In this document: positions 36,901 through 48,600 of the stretch, one piece after another
How the letters are laid out: the number at the start of each line of letters is the position of its first letter
Position numbering within the stretch: the first letter of the stretch is position 1
From: Paragordius varius
Lineage: Eukaryota > Nematomorpha
Direction of reading: 5' to 3'
NCBI GenBank assembly: GCA_964247055.1
Contig: OZ176053.1
Location: 434,001-498,000 of the forward strand
Length of the DNA: 64,000 nucleotides
The notes under the pieces: model-generated
What the model was told of the DNA's origin: nothing
What the model saw: only the letters and a program-made list of their open reading frames with translations
Database searches by the model: none
Position numbers and translations under genes: made by a program

Positions 36901-38883
36901 TGTAAATTAAACTAACTTATTAGCGTTTAAACAACAGAGAGATTTAAATTGTTATAGAAAAATTAAGATTATATACTATTTTTTAAGTTTAAAAAGTTGG
37001 CTACCTGTCTTCTAACTATTGCATACTAATTTTTTCCTTGTTTAGATTATTGCACGTTATGCAATTCGCCCAACCAATTGTAAGTTTTGATGTTTATGGT
37101 CCTATGCTGGCTACAGTAACATTCGGTCAAAATTATATTCAACTTTGGTCAAATACTACTTGTTATAACAATAATGCAACTTTTAATTTTACCAATCAAG
37201 CAAAAACTGTGGTGGAAAAAAATTTGGTTCAAAGCGAACAAAATTTCCCCGAGCATAGCTTACATTTTTCCGATAAAGCCCTTAATTATGCCCTTAGTCT
37301 TTTTTATTTGAATGTGATTCGAAGAAAAACGCAAAACAGCCATACATTTAATAATGGGTCAATTATTATACATCATCAACATCAATCAAATAACCGTTTT
37401 TATAAGGGAAACACAACCGCAAATGCTCTAGTTATCAACAGTGAAACTAAGAATAATGGAATCGTTTCGAAAATTAGTACGAACTTTTAATATACCACCC
37501 TTTATTTTGAATATTATAACATTTTTTTTATGTTTAAAAATGTGAATTATTATAGTAGTTTTTGACCTAAAATATTAAAGGGAATTTTAATAATGGTTGT
37601 GAATTTTATTAATGGTTTCTTAACTTTATCTAAAGGTTAAAACTTATTTCTCATTATACACATCTTATATTTCTTATACTTTTTTAATTATGTATCTACT
37701 CTTATATAGATATTTCAAATTTTGAATCATCCGATAATACCCATTCCCTTTCAAATTTACTCCAAAATTTTTACCATGTCTCCTCTAATGAAAATGAAAA
37801 CAATACAACAATCATCCAAATAAAAGACATTATAAATGTTTTAATAAACAAACTGTGTGTCCAACTGTCACCAAGCCAAATAGATTGTGAAATTCAATGG
37901 TTATCCCCTCAACTTCAAATTAGCATTTCAGAAATATCGCCAAATTCAACCAAGTAATGTTAATTTTAGTTTTTTTTGAAATTTTCATAACCTTAATTTC
38001 GATAGGGCGGGCATACATATGAATATGGTTAATTGTGAGTTATACCTTCTTTATATATCGGTTTAAATTTAATAAATCAATAACCTGAATTAAATATTAA
38101 GGTGACCTATTTTATATAAGGGTTCTTTATCCAATAATTTTTTTTCTTTATATCTTAATATTTTACAGTATCTTTTAAATTATAACTATAATTTTAGATT
38201 TATTCCACTGGTTGCTTTTTTGCAATTGATTAGTTTACCTGAAATGCCTTTTGATTTGGCTCAAACATTTTTGGGGTTGGTTATAAAGGTAAGTCATTTG
38301 TTTTTTTCGTTAAATATAATAAATATTATATCAATATATTTTTATATTTTGCTTTCATACATATATATCACTAATATACCATTACAAATCTTATTTATTT
38401 GAAACCTCCTTTAGTTTTTATTATAGTTTTTTTTTGTTACATAAAAAAATTGTTAGATATATTTAAATTTAATTTATATAAAATGAATATCGTGTCCTTT
38501 TTAAATATAAACATTTTCTTTGTTCGCCCATCCTTCTTCGCTAAAAAACTAAATTGTTGTTTTTATAATTTTTGTCAGTTTTTATACCTCAAAATTAATT
38601 TGCTACCCCAACATGGTAAGTTTATACAAAAATCAAGGTATCAATTATTGGTGTTTTTTCAATATTTACGTTTGGTATTTTTTATTTGACATTAATATGT
38701 ACCAATTTTTTATTATATTTTCAGCATCATTTCAGTGATATAACTGACACTTCTAGTCCCGAAACACTCAAAACAGTTTTCAATCAAACTTGTAAGACTG
38801 TGTCCGAAAAATGGAATGCTTTTGAAGATTTATCAATAAAATCACTTTCCCTTATTGATTCATTCAAGGGATTTACCATTTAA
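24383..38883 (+). CDS. WDR36: U3 snoRNP protein UTP21 / WDR36 orthologue, 16 exons
   Basis: WD40 protein of the small-subunit processome, acting in nucleolar 18S pre-rRNA processing (family knowledge). Exons: 24383-24514, 24576-24893, 26504-26653, 27312-27444, 28218-28558, 29742-29895, 31004-31252, 31647-31820, 32148-32360, 34598-34680, 35571-35934, 36271-36637, 37046-37476, 37710-37953, 38198-38288, 38725-38883. The frame is kept for 1201 codons (human WDR36 about 950). The start MDLFTPYKKIGAYCDKNPFV matches the UTP21 N-terminus. Later landmarks are KHLISVDSISTVRVWEI, ILFGSQQGSLQLWNIKSGQC, IDVIGIGLENGRIILHNIK, CGNFAFIGYVNGRIDKYNMQ and MSTSMDKTLKVWDIL. Exons 14-16 form the C-terminal Utp21 domain (FDLAQTFLGLVIK, VSEKWNAFEDL). 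Extra length sits in asparagine/serine-rich insertions in exons 11-13. The exon 8 donor (31820) is a weak GTACGG chosen because it keeps phase. Introns are packed with family A and B MITEs. Confidence 0.93.
24993..25264. mobile_element. Family B MITE, WDR36 intron 2
   Basis: Both arms present (ATACGGACAAAACACAAAAA and TTACGTTTTGTTCGTATAAT). Confidence 0.7.
25645..25832. repeat. Family F foldback MITE, WDR36 intron 2
   Basis: Arms of about 70 bp: GGTTGCTTATTTCACACTAT on the left and ATATAGTGTTGTGGAATAAG on the right, with CAGTAGTGTATGGAAAAAA nearer the middle. Confidence 0.65.
26075..26136 (+). mobile_element. SINE 3'-end relic
   Basis: Shares the tail of the 13953 SINE (AAAAGG.A.AAAG.GACT.TAAACTGTAT). 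No pol III boxes remain. It is followed by a TA microsatellite and a family B MITE. Confidence 0.4.
26179..26497. mobile_element. Family B MITE, WDR36 intron 2
   Basis: Ends in TTACTGTA immediately followed by TTTTCAG and exon 3 (26504). The element edge is 6 bp from the exon. Confidence 0.75.
26868..26960. repeat. Family F half copy
   Basis: Left arm only, matching the 25645 element (TGGTTACTTATTTCAAAGCT… GTATTGTATAGAAAAAAAGG). Confidence 0.5.
28595..28853. mobile_element. Family B MITE, WDR36 intron 5
   Basis: Starts about 35 bp after the exon 5 donor; right end ATTTACTGTA. Confidence 0.7.
29097..29367. mobile_element. Family A MITE, WDR36 intron 5
   Basis: Near-minimal copy with two units on each arm and a clear core. 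Confidence 0.75.
30006..30262. mobile_element. Family B MITE, WDR36 intron 6
   Basis: Follows a (TA)n tract; right end shortened. Confidence 0.65.
30348..30700. mobile_element. Family A MITE, WDR36 intron 6
   Basis: The right arm has four tandem units (30606-30690). A partial tandem copy series follows it directly. Confidence 0.7.
30701..30984. repeat. Two further tandem copies of the family A right half
   Basis: 30716-30870 and 30892-30984 each repeat the core-to-right-end part of the preceding element, separated by (TA)n. The last one ends 20 bp before the exon 7 acceptor of WDR36 (exon starts 31004). Confidence 0.65.
32490..33780. repeat. Unclassified dispersed repeat, copy 2, split by a family A MITE
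   Basis: Second copy of the repeat at 15830-16680, in WDR36 intron 9. The family A element at 33068-33509 is inserted within it, so this repeat is older than that insertion. Confidence 0.55.
33068..33509. mobile_element. Family A MITE with expanded right arm, WDR36 intron 9
   Basis: About three units on the left but about nine tandem units on the right (33312-33500). TATA flanks both ends. It interrupts the unclassified repeat 32490-33780. Confidence 0.75.
34289..34530. mobile_element. Family B MITE, right end incomplete
   Basis: Intact left end (TACAGTAAAAATTGAAATTA); the right arm is lost after AAAAAAGTATG. Confidence 0.65.
34718..35028. mobile_element. Family B MITE, WDR36 intron 10
   Basis: Both ends present, with an internal (TA)n at 34869-34893. 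Confidence 0.7.
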
Positions 38884-38887
38884 TAAA
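38882..38887 (+). promoter_or_regulatory. Poly(A) signal AATAAA overlapping the WDR36 stop codon
   Basis: The TAA stop (38881-38883) runs straight into AATAAA, with a second overlapping AATAAA-like run after it. A very short 3' UTR is implied if it is used. Confidence 0.45.
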
Positions 38888-40997
38888 TAAAATAATCAAA
38901 ATAATATTCACTTTTTCTGTTTGCAAGTATTTAGCAAGATTAAATATTTTTACTCAAAACAATAGAATAATTTTATTATTAAAGTGAAACATTAATAAAT
39001 CAAAAATTTGGAGGTATTTAAAAGGTTTCGCATTATTAAAAAAAGTTAAATTATGTTTCTGTCATATCACCATACTGCAATGTACCATAAAATACGGTTT
39101 CTCAAAATTGTGTTTAAATAAAATTTTTTCAACAATGGTTACATTTTTACAAAATAATTTTTTTGATGTCCAAATCTACCATATATTAAAATTATCGCGT
39201 AATCTCGAAATTTTGGCGTTTATATCCAAACTAGTTTGTTTTAAAGAAACTAAAATTTGAGATTTCCGATTCCCGCATCTAAAAGTGAAAATTTTATAAA
39301 GAATTCAAACATAGCATATTATATAAAATATGCATAAATTTTGCGATTTTTCGATAATATCCCCAAAGTACTCCAACTTTCTTAAATTACTTCGAAGGCT
39401 TAAAATTTTAAACAACAAACTACATTAATATTAAAAAATTATATTATCAAAAATATTTTCTTTATATATTAAGCTCTGGGATTGGAAGCCCCAAACACAT
39501 AAAATACCATAGGTAATAAGTGATTTTATAATGCAGGATTTTTAGTGATTTAGTAAATACTCTAGAAAAGTTTCTATTCAAAATTTTAAGAATATATTGA
39601 TAAAAAATTCCATACGCTTAAATTTATTTTACGAACCAAGGCAAATTTAAATATTTTTTATATTTGTATAAAAATGTGTGCCTTCTCTGATTCAGGTTCA
39701 TTATTTTAAAGAAAATTAAAATAAAAATTCTCATCTCACACAATTAGCCACCAAAATTAAATTTTTAGTTTGTTTTATATAGCTAAAATAATGGCAATCG
39801 AAAATGTAATATGGATAAATTATAAACTCATTAATTATGCTTGATGGTAATTTGAGAATATATTTTAAAATTATTTAATTTTAGTGTATTGAGTGCTTAA
39901 ATTTTTGTGTGTATACCATAAAAAACTGTAAAAAGAGGAACGCGCCAAAATATATGTAATAATATATCATTCTATTGAAATAATAAATGTGGCTTTAAGC
40001 AAAAAATATTTTTATACGACCTTAGGTCGAATAAAATTAATAAGTATAGAGAAATGATACTCTAAACGCGGCCCACGGGCCGCATGCAGCCTTAAAAGTA
40101 TTTAGCTCTGATTCCTCATTTATATGGCCCTATTTAAAGTATAAATATATGCATATGTCAAACAGCTATGCAATATTTGTCGGTATTATATGATACAGTA
40201 AAAGTTTATTTTAAATTTTAAAGCGCTTCTGTTTCCATCATGACTCAAAATAGTATAATGTACGTTTCAACAAAATTTGTTTAACCATTACTTATTAAAG
40301 GTTTTTAATATCCCAGAGCGATTAAAAATTGAATATCTTAAAAAGTTTGGGTATTAGCGGAATTTAAACATATGTCTTTAGTCTTTTAGGCACATTCAAA
40401 CAATATATTTTCAAAAAATTTAATATTGTAAAATTTTCATAAAAATGTAAAATTGTATATAATCCTCATCTCAAACTTTTTTGCCACCGTTTTTTTCAAT
40501 TTAATACAACAGGTATTGGATTTGTTATGGTTGAAAATGTAAATAATAACTCAAATAAGCTTTCAGGCTAAATAATATTTGCAAAAACTTGATATATTTT
40601 GATTTTTAAATCAGCTGTTTGTTGAATCTTGCTTTGGCGCTGTCCCAATTTTAGTATACAATTCACAAAACTGTAAACTAAGCCTTTTCAATAGAGAACA
40701 ATGTTATATTCCATGAGTATTATAGGTAGTTGATACTTATCTTTAAACTGATCCATAGTGAATTATTTAAACTTACTAGAAAAGCAAAATTTAAAATTTT
40801 TTTTAAGCGAAAACTCAGCAAAAAACAAATTTATGTTTATGAACTACATAATTTGCTTTAAGCCTTGGACCTTACAATCATTCAAGTAATTACACTTTTA
40901 TGGTTATTGGTTCATAAAATCGCAAAATCTGCGGAAATAATAAAAATTTTTGGGGAAAGCTGAACGATTTAAACCAAAAGACTGTTGTATTCACATT
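38888..40997. other. Gene-free repeat-rich DNA after WDR36
   Basis: No exon is recognised. 40228-40275 carries a family D end (TTTCCATCATGACTCAAAAT). Other parts resemble 60.7-61.3 kb. Confidence 0.5.
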
Positions 40998-41051
40998 ATT
41001 GTTACTTACTGATGAGTGCTAACAAGCACGAAACTAGTCTACGATTACTAT
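40998..41051 (+). ncRNA. Candidate hammerhead ribozyme
   Basis: The core CTGATGA (41009-41015) is followed by a perfect 5-bp stem II with AACA loop (GTGCT-AACA-AGCAC, 41016-41029), then GAAA (41030-41033). A minimal stem III, ACTAGT (41033-41038), leads to the cleavage triplet GTC (41037-41039). Stem I is weak: 41008-41007 pair with 41040-41041 and further pairs to 40998/41051 are broken by three mismatches and a bulge. Such short stem III forms are known in repeat-borne hammerheads that may act as dimers. It is probably an old copy within repeat DNA. Confidence 0.45.
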
Positions 41052-41199
41052 TGACGAAAGGGTTTCACATATCATCTATAATTTCTGTTAATAATTATCT
41101 TTCTATTAATTTTCTATTAGATTTTCGATTATTTTTATATTACGGATTTTACAACTGTCATAAATACTGTAGAACCATTTTGGCCAACAATAACGTCAA

Positions 41200-41667
41200 T
41201 AGGCCTGCATAAATGTTTATATACATTAAAAATAATCTTTAAAACTTTTATCATAGTTTTTAATGCAGGCCCCGAAAATAAATTAGATTTTTAAGCAGAA
41301 TATTTATTTTTTCGCAAAAACTTTTTTGATGAAATTTAGCATATAATTAATATTGGTATCGCGCAAGCTAGGCTTATTCGCTTTCATTTTAAGAGAATAG
41401 GCCCTTTTCTATGGGAAAAAATGGCATTGTTAAAGCTCACATCTGAAAATTAGAATTTTGTAAAAATTAATTTTTTAAAGATTATTATATATTTTAGTAA
41501 TATTTTTTGTGATGAAGCATTTGGCTTTCACCAAAAATTTTTATTTAGCAAAATGTGCGCTATTTTGCCATTTTATAATAGGAGATAACACCACAAAAGT
41601 GTAAATAACTTTTTCAATTTTTCGTGACTAAAACCAAAATCACATAATAATCCTAACATTAACTTCT

Positions 41668-41708
<41 letters not shown>

Positions 41709-41753
41709 TATATATATATTTATTATTTCATCAGATATTTTTTAACACCTTTA
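41200..41753. repeat. Repeat block and (TA)n, shared with 61150-61671
   Basis: Both blocks contain ATATATTTTAGTAATATTTTT, then a segment near ACCAAAA.TTTTTATTTAG, then (TA)n (41671-41723 here) and then a family C element. They form a composite direct repeat of about 1 kb. Confidence 0.55.
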
Positions 41754-42275
41754 TTCAAATTGGGGTAAATATCCCACATATTTTAAAAAACTACTGGAAT
41801 AAACGGTTTCAAATTAAAATTATGCTTCTATCCTAATAAAAATTATATATATAAGCCAAATATCTAAATATAATTTAGATTAAAAAAAACCGTATCAAAC
41901 TACTCGGACGCCATTTTATTTTACAAAATTTTTGCAAAATATTGTGTTTAATTGATTCTAAGGCTAAAATTAAGTTTATTTTTTATTTAAACCACATTTA
42001 ACATTAATTTAAACATAAAAAGTGGTAAATTTTGGATTATTTTTATATTTGACTTATGCACACATGTCAATATGGCCATTTAGAATAGGGTTTTACCTCT
42101 GAATAAGATATACCAAGTAATCTTAAATGAATTTTTTATTATTTGGTTGATTAATGTTATATAAGTGCAAACCTTTGCCAGGGTTTCAATTTATTTAATA
42201 TTTTTTGAAATATAATATTTTTAACAAGCCTGGGATATCTAACTACCCCAATTTGAATCGAAAAATGAATGTGTT
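41754..42275 (+). mobile_element. Family C element, copy 2
   Basis: Same orientation as the other copies; it ends about 80 bp before the NPEPL1 start codon. Preceded by a long (TA)n and by a block shared with 61.2-61.6 kb. Confidence 0.7.
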
Positions 42276-42354
42276 GTAAGTGTTGAACCCTCGATTTTGG
42301 ATAAGGCTTTATAAGAATTTTGTTTTATGGTTAAATGTATGTAATGAAATAAAT

Positions 42355-45300
42355 ATGAAACACACTCAAATCAAATTTCAAGCAGATTTGGGTCGTTTTG
42401 ATCGGGACACAGATTCTTTGCTTATTTGCTGTCAACCTAATGAACTATCCAAAATTGATTTTAATAATAAAATCAAAGAATTTATATCTGATAACATTAA
42501 TTTTCAAGTATGTTTTTTGCCAAAATAATATATAGATTATCAAAGACATCTATTGCACTGCCATAGATACTTATCAGGATAGACATATTTTTTTGACTGG
42601 AGATAGTTATTACCCATATTTACTTGACAGAGAAAGTGGTTTATACATTTTACCTCCTCATTCATCTCGCCACAATGCCCCAAATCGTCCTATATCGTTA
42701 ACAAAATTTTTAACAAGCAAAAATTTTCGCCTCAAATATAAAACCTGTCTTGAAATTAAGGATGAAAATAATGCACCGGTTCCACCCGAAAATGTCATTA
42801 CTCCGATGGGAGTAGTCACCATATCCAAAGACACTTCAAACGTACCCAAAATGGTAATTTTTTAAATTTGAATAAAATTGTATTTGACCCTTTTAACTTT
42901 GGTTTAGGCCAGGTAACTTTGAATTATTTATTTAATAAAATATGTAATTATTTTGTTTTCTATTCATCATTAAATTATAATACATTTACACTTAAAATCA
43001 GTTTGTCGACTTTTAGCTTTCTATCATTTGGGAGTTTCTCCTCTAAAGTTATACGTAATAAAATTTTTTAATATGTAGTTTATACATTAAGCCACAATTC
43101 CATAGTAAAATTATTGATTGAATTATTTAAATATATAATGTTAGTTAGCCATATTTATAAATTTTAATATTCGATTATTAATTTATGACAATATTAACAG
43201 CATATATTTTCAAGTTTGCTTTCCACATTTAATTTTTTGCAATTTGTTTTTTAACAAAGTTCATATTTTAAGTTTTCAAACTACTTTCCAAACTACTTGC
43301 TAGAAAATTATCTTTATAAATATAAATTTTGCTAAAATAATAATTTAATTTTTATCGTTTTTTTTATCGTTCATTATTACAGACAAATCTTGCATTATCA
43401 CGCCTACATTTGCTTATAGCTTGTCCCAGGTCACATATGATATCATATGGGGTAGCTATAGCCAGAGCTTATCCAGCCTACTGCGTTAAAACATCCGAAT
43501 GTGAAATGCCTTACATTAATCTTTCTACCGTGGAAGTAGACGGCGTTACCATGGCAACGACAACTCATGAACGCCGAGTTAGTGCCATTGACCTTAAAAA
43601 ACCGTTTCAAGGTAGTGGTTATTTTACAGTTAGAGGTTTTATTTCCATTTTTTTTTATTTTGAGATTTTAGAGAACTTTTGTTTATAAAATGTTTTAAAG
43701 AACTATTGTTTTCCTTGTTTCCTTACATCAAATACAAGTCATATTTTCAAACTCTTGAAATTTTCTTTTCTCCGATGTTTTAACTTAAATAATTACATGT
43801 TGACAACTTACGAAAGCCGAAAAAGCGCCATAGCCTTTTAAAAAAACTGTTTCAAGGTTACCTAGCTGGCTTAGTTTTTCAGTTTTACAATTTAAGATCC
43901 TTATTTTCTTTTTTTGATTGTGAGATAGATTTTAGATTTTTTAATCATTTCTAAGGGGTCCCATTCCTCCGAGTTTTTTAATTATTTCTTTATTGTGTAT
44001 TGGCACGTATTTTTTTCCAACTTTGGAAAAGTTCTATCCTCTCCATATGTTTAAACCTTAAATATTAGAAACTCTATTGATAATAACGACATAACTCTCA
44101 AGAAATGTTTTTAGGGACTGGCTTTTTTGGATAAAAGTCTATTTTAATTTTTAAAAGTTTAAGATTTTTTGGAAAACTTTGGTTATATTTAATCTATTAT
44201 ATTATAAATATTTGACATTTTTGGTTAAATTATAGTTTTAATTCTGATAGAATTATTTGTATATTCTTAATATACTGATTTACAAAAGATTGGAACAAAA
44301 AGATTTTCTCTTTAATGAGACCCTAATTGTTTTAGTTTTTAAAATTTATCATTATATTGTAAGTATATTCAATATGGTTAGTTTTTATCCGACTTTAAGT
44401 TTATTGGATATTTTAATCATTTTGAATTCATATATATATATATTTATATATATATATATATATATCTGTTTGATGTAACTATTGTTTTTGGAAATTAAAT
44501 TTTTGATATTATAGTTTTTTAAACCCATTTGCAATAGATATAAATGATAATAAAATTATTAATAAATTTTATTTAGTTTTTTTTTAAAAAAAATTCATTC
44601 TTTCCATATATTTTTAGATAAAGAAACTACGAATGATAAAAATAAGGCATCCGATGATTTTGCCCGTCAAATTATCGTACATTATCAATTTACTGATGAC
44701 AATGAGGTAATATATTGTTAATTAAAAAATCTTACTAAAAAATTAAATTTTTTATAAGTTTTTTGTAAAAATAATAATTAGTTTGATACATAAAAACTTA
44801 AAAACGTTATAAATATTGTGTTTTTTTCATATTTACACATTAAAAATTTCATTATCAACTTAAAATCTTTATAAATTGTTATGTATGACAAAATGTAAAA
44901 ATTTTTTGACACCCTAAAAAATACTTTAATATCTATCTTTTTATGCTAAATTATTATTATTTTTTCCTTCATTATTTGATTACAGGATTCACCAAGTTTC
45001 TTAACGAAAGATGAATGTTACTTGTTGGAACATTTAAGTTATGGCGTCCGTTTAGCTGCAATTTTGGTTGATATGCCTTGCAATATACTTAGTACTAATG
45101 AATTTATTCAAGTTTTTTTTTTACATTTATTATTTCTACTAAGATTTAGAATATTAAAGTTTTTTTTAATAAATAACATAAAAATTAAAAAAATATTGCA
45201 AGAAATATAAAAATTTTTGGACTTTGAATAGGTTATCTTGAGATAGAACATATAAAAATTACTTTGCGATCCAAAATGACGCGAAGGTTTAATACCATTT

Positions 45301-45610
45301 ATTATTTAAATTCACCCTTGAAAAATTCAAATTTACCCTAAAAATAAATTATGTGTTTTCGGGCTAATATACATCATTATTAATATGAAATACCACATCT
45401 TAATGGCTTATTTTTTTGTTTTTATAAGTATTGTTTTAATTTTAAACAAAATTTTGTTTTAAATATAATAAAAATAGGTAATTTTAATTTTGAATTTGAA
45501 ATGTTTAAGGGTGAATTTGGTATGTAAATGGTATTGATTTTCTTTTGAATTCTTCATCTTTTAATTTTATGTTTACTCCGTATACATTTAATTTTTATTT
45601 TCTCAACTAC

Positions 45611-45644
<34 letters not shown>

Positions 45645-48600
45645 TTTAAATTTCAAATTCACCCCTTAACAAGTCAAATTATATTTTAACTTAAATTCAC
45701 GCTTAATTAAATTATGGTTTTTTAAAATTAAAAATTATTTTTAATAAAATGAAATTTTAGTTTAAAATCAAAATAATACTAAAAAAATAAATAGGAATTT
45801 ATAAATATATTAGAATAACTTTTTTTATAATTTATATATATTTAGGAAATCGAGCGGATTGGCAAAGATTTAGGAATCGAAGCTAAAGTAATTCGAGGCA
45901 CAGAATTACAAGCCAGGGGGTTTGGAGGTTTTCATTTTATTTAAATTTTTTGATTTTAATAATATATTTTTCAAAATATATACAGACCGCCCCCTAATGA
46001 CCACAACAAAATATGTGCATAGCTCAATATTTTTACATTTTTAAGAATTAATATTGATTTTTTGAACTAAGTTTAATTATAATTAATATTGGATTTTTTT
46101 CAATCATCTGGATTTTAACTGTAACCTTACAATTATATATAATGGTAGTAAAAATTGATAGTTTTTTAAGTTTTAGTTCATTTTTGTTTTGAAAAAAGGT
46201 TTAAATGATAAAATTATATATTTAAAGACTTTGAAAAAAAATATTTTTTTATTCTAATAAAGGCATATATGGAGTTGGTAAAGCCGCCGTAAATCCGCCA
46301 GCTCTCGTCGTTTTAAGTTATGCGCCATCAGCTGATACAGAAAATTCTTCTGGAATTGACGAACAAAAAATCTTGAATATAGCTTGGGTTGGAAAGGGGA
46401 TTGTATACGATACAGGCGGCTTAAGTCTCAAAGGAAAAGTATATCATTTTTTATAATTTTATTTAACAAAAAGTGTTTATGTATAATTAAAATTACTCTA
46501 TATATACAGTAAAAATTGAAATTATACCATGGACAAAACGTAAAAATATAATAAAGACAATATTTTTTTGAAAAGATAACCATACTTTTTCTAACCTTAT
46601 ATTTTCGTATATAAATTACTTAATTAAAATAGTAAAACAGATAATTGATTGTGTTAGTAATTTATATATCCATGTTATACTTTAAAGTTTAAAACATAAT
46701 ATTATATTTTTTAATAAAATGTTGATTAACATATATGTTTTATTATGCCAATTAAAGTCAAAAACATCTATTTTAATAATTAAACATTTGCAAAAAAATT
46801 TATTTAATTGTTTATGTTTATTAAAAATAATTTTACCTATTTTACTAGTAAAATCAAATTTTTATGCAATTGATATACCATAGAATTTTAGTGATGATTT
46901 TACGGAAAATTTGCGATTATATTTATTAAAATAATTTTTTTTATATTTCACTTGTTTTAAAATACTGTTCGATATTATTTAACCATTCGTGGGATTTTTT
47001 ATACGTGTTTCATGTGTACAATAAATATATTATTTAACTCATTGTACTAAAAATTAAAAAATGTTTTGTCTTTTTCTATTGTCTGTATTTTATTTGAATC
47101 CTATTATATTTTTCAGACCGCTATGCCAGGAATGAAAAGGGATTGTGGAGGTGCAGCGGCTATCTTGGGCGCTTTTTATACCACCATTAAAATGGTTTTG
47201 AAATTTACAAAAAAAAATTTTTTAAGTTTTTTTGAGTTTTTTATAAAAAATTTGATTTATAATTGATTTGGTTTGAAATATCTATAAATTACTATTTTTT
47301 TTGAAAAATTGTTTGTAATAATTATGATGTTTTTTCCAACGTTTTTTATATGTAGTGAATATTTTTATAAAACCATATTTATTTTCTAACCTTAATTTTT
47401 TGGTCCATTTACACTAAAATTTCATTCTTGAACATTCAAATTCACTCTAAAATAAATTATGTTTTATGAAGATTAAAAATTGCTTAATTTTTTATACTTT
47501 TAAAAAATAAAATTTTGATTAAAATTTTAATAATATTCAAAAAATAATAAGCCAAGTCATAAAGATATATATCATATAAATAATGAGTTATATTAGTGCC
47601 CGAAAACACATAATTTATTTTTCGAGGGTGAATTTGAATTGTTCAAGGGGGAATTCGAATTGTAAATGGTATGTTACAGATATAATTGATAAAACACTTA
47701 TATTATATTTTAAAATTGGATTATAAAGCTTATTAACATAATTATTGTTGTTTCTTAATAAAAAAATTAGTTTTTTTATTAAAGTTGATTCACTTGTTTT
47801 ACAAGAAATTAAGATTTTTAAAATTTATCAAAACGGTTTTCAAAATTTTAAACACTTTCAAAATTTTATCTATCGTCCTTTTTAGGGTTTCAGACATAAC
47901 TTACATGCCGTTTTCTGTTTGGCTGAAAATGCTGTAGGCCCTAATGCTACTCGACCAGATGATATACATACTTTGTATTCAGGAAAGTTTGAAATTTATT
48001 TTTTTACTAAAAACATTTTTTTTACTAAAAAAACACTTTTTAACCTTTTATAAACTATTATCTGTATTAAATTATTAATTTTTTTTTAATATATATCGTT
48101 GTAATTACAAATATATATACTTGATTAATATTTATAATATTATTGTTTTATCGAAAATCATTTTATTGTGTTGTGAAGCATCATTAAAGTAAAATATTCT
48201 TTAATTTTAGGATAAATCATTATTAAAATTTTGTTTTCTATTTAGAACGGTTGAAATTAACAATACTGATGCCGAGGGGCGATTAGTTCTTGCTGATGGG
48301 GTAATTTTTTACCCTCCTTATACATTTAATTAACCAATTATTTTTATGGATTAATTTTAACCTAATTTTGTTTTGATTAAGATTTATTTATATGATCTCA
48401 TTTTAGTATTTCATATAATTTTTTAAATTCTTTCTATGGAAAGTCGGTGTAGATGATTATCATTTTATCATCCAAAATATTTTTATGGATTACCTATTTT
48501 TTTATTAAGATTATAAGATCTCCTCATTTGAAATCCATAAATTTTTTTCAATTCTTTCTATGGAAATTGGGTTAATTTTTATATATTTTTCGTTTTGTTT

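Noticed and set aside
42545-42560. Alternative acceptor giving a 38-nt NPEPL1 first intron
   Set aside because: The resulting frame meets a TAG within a few codons; the 28-nt intron keeps frame.
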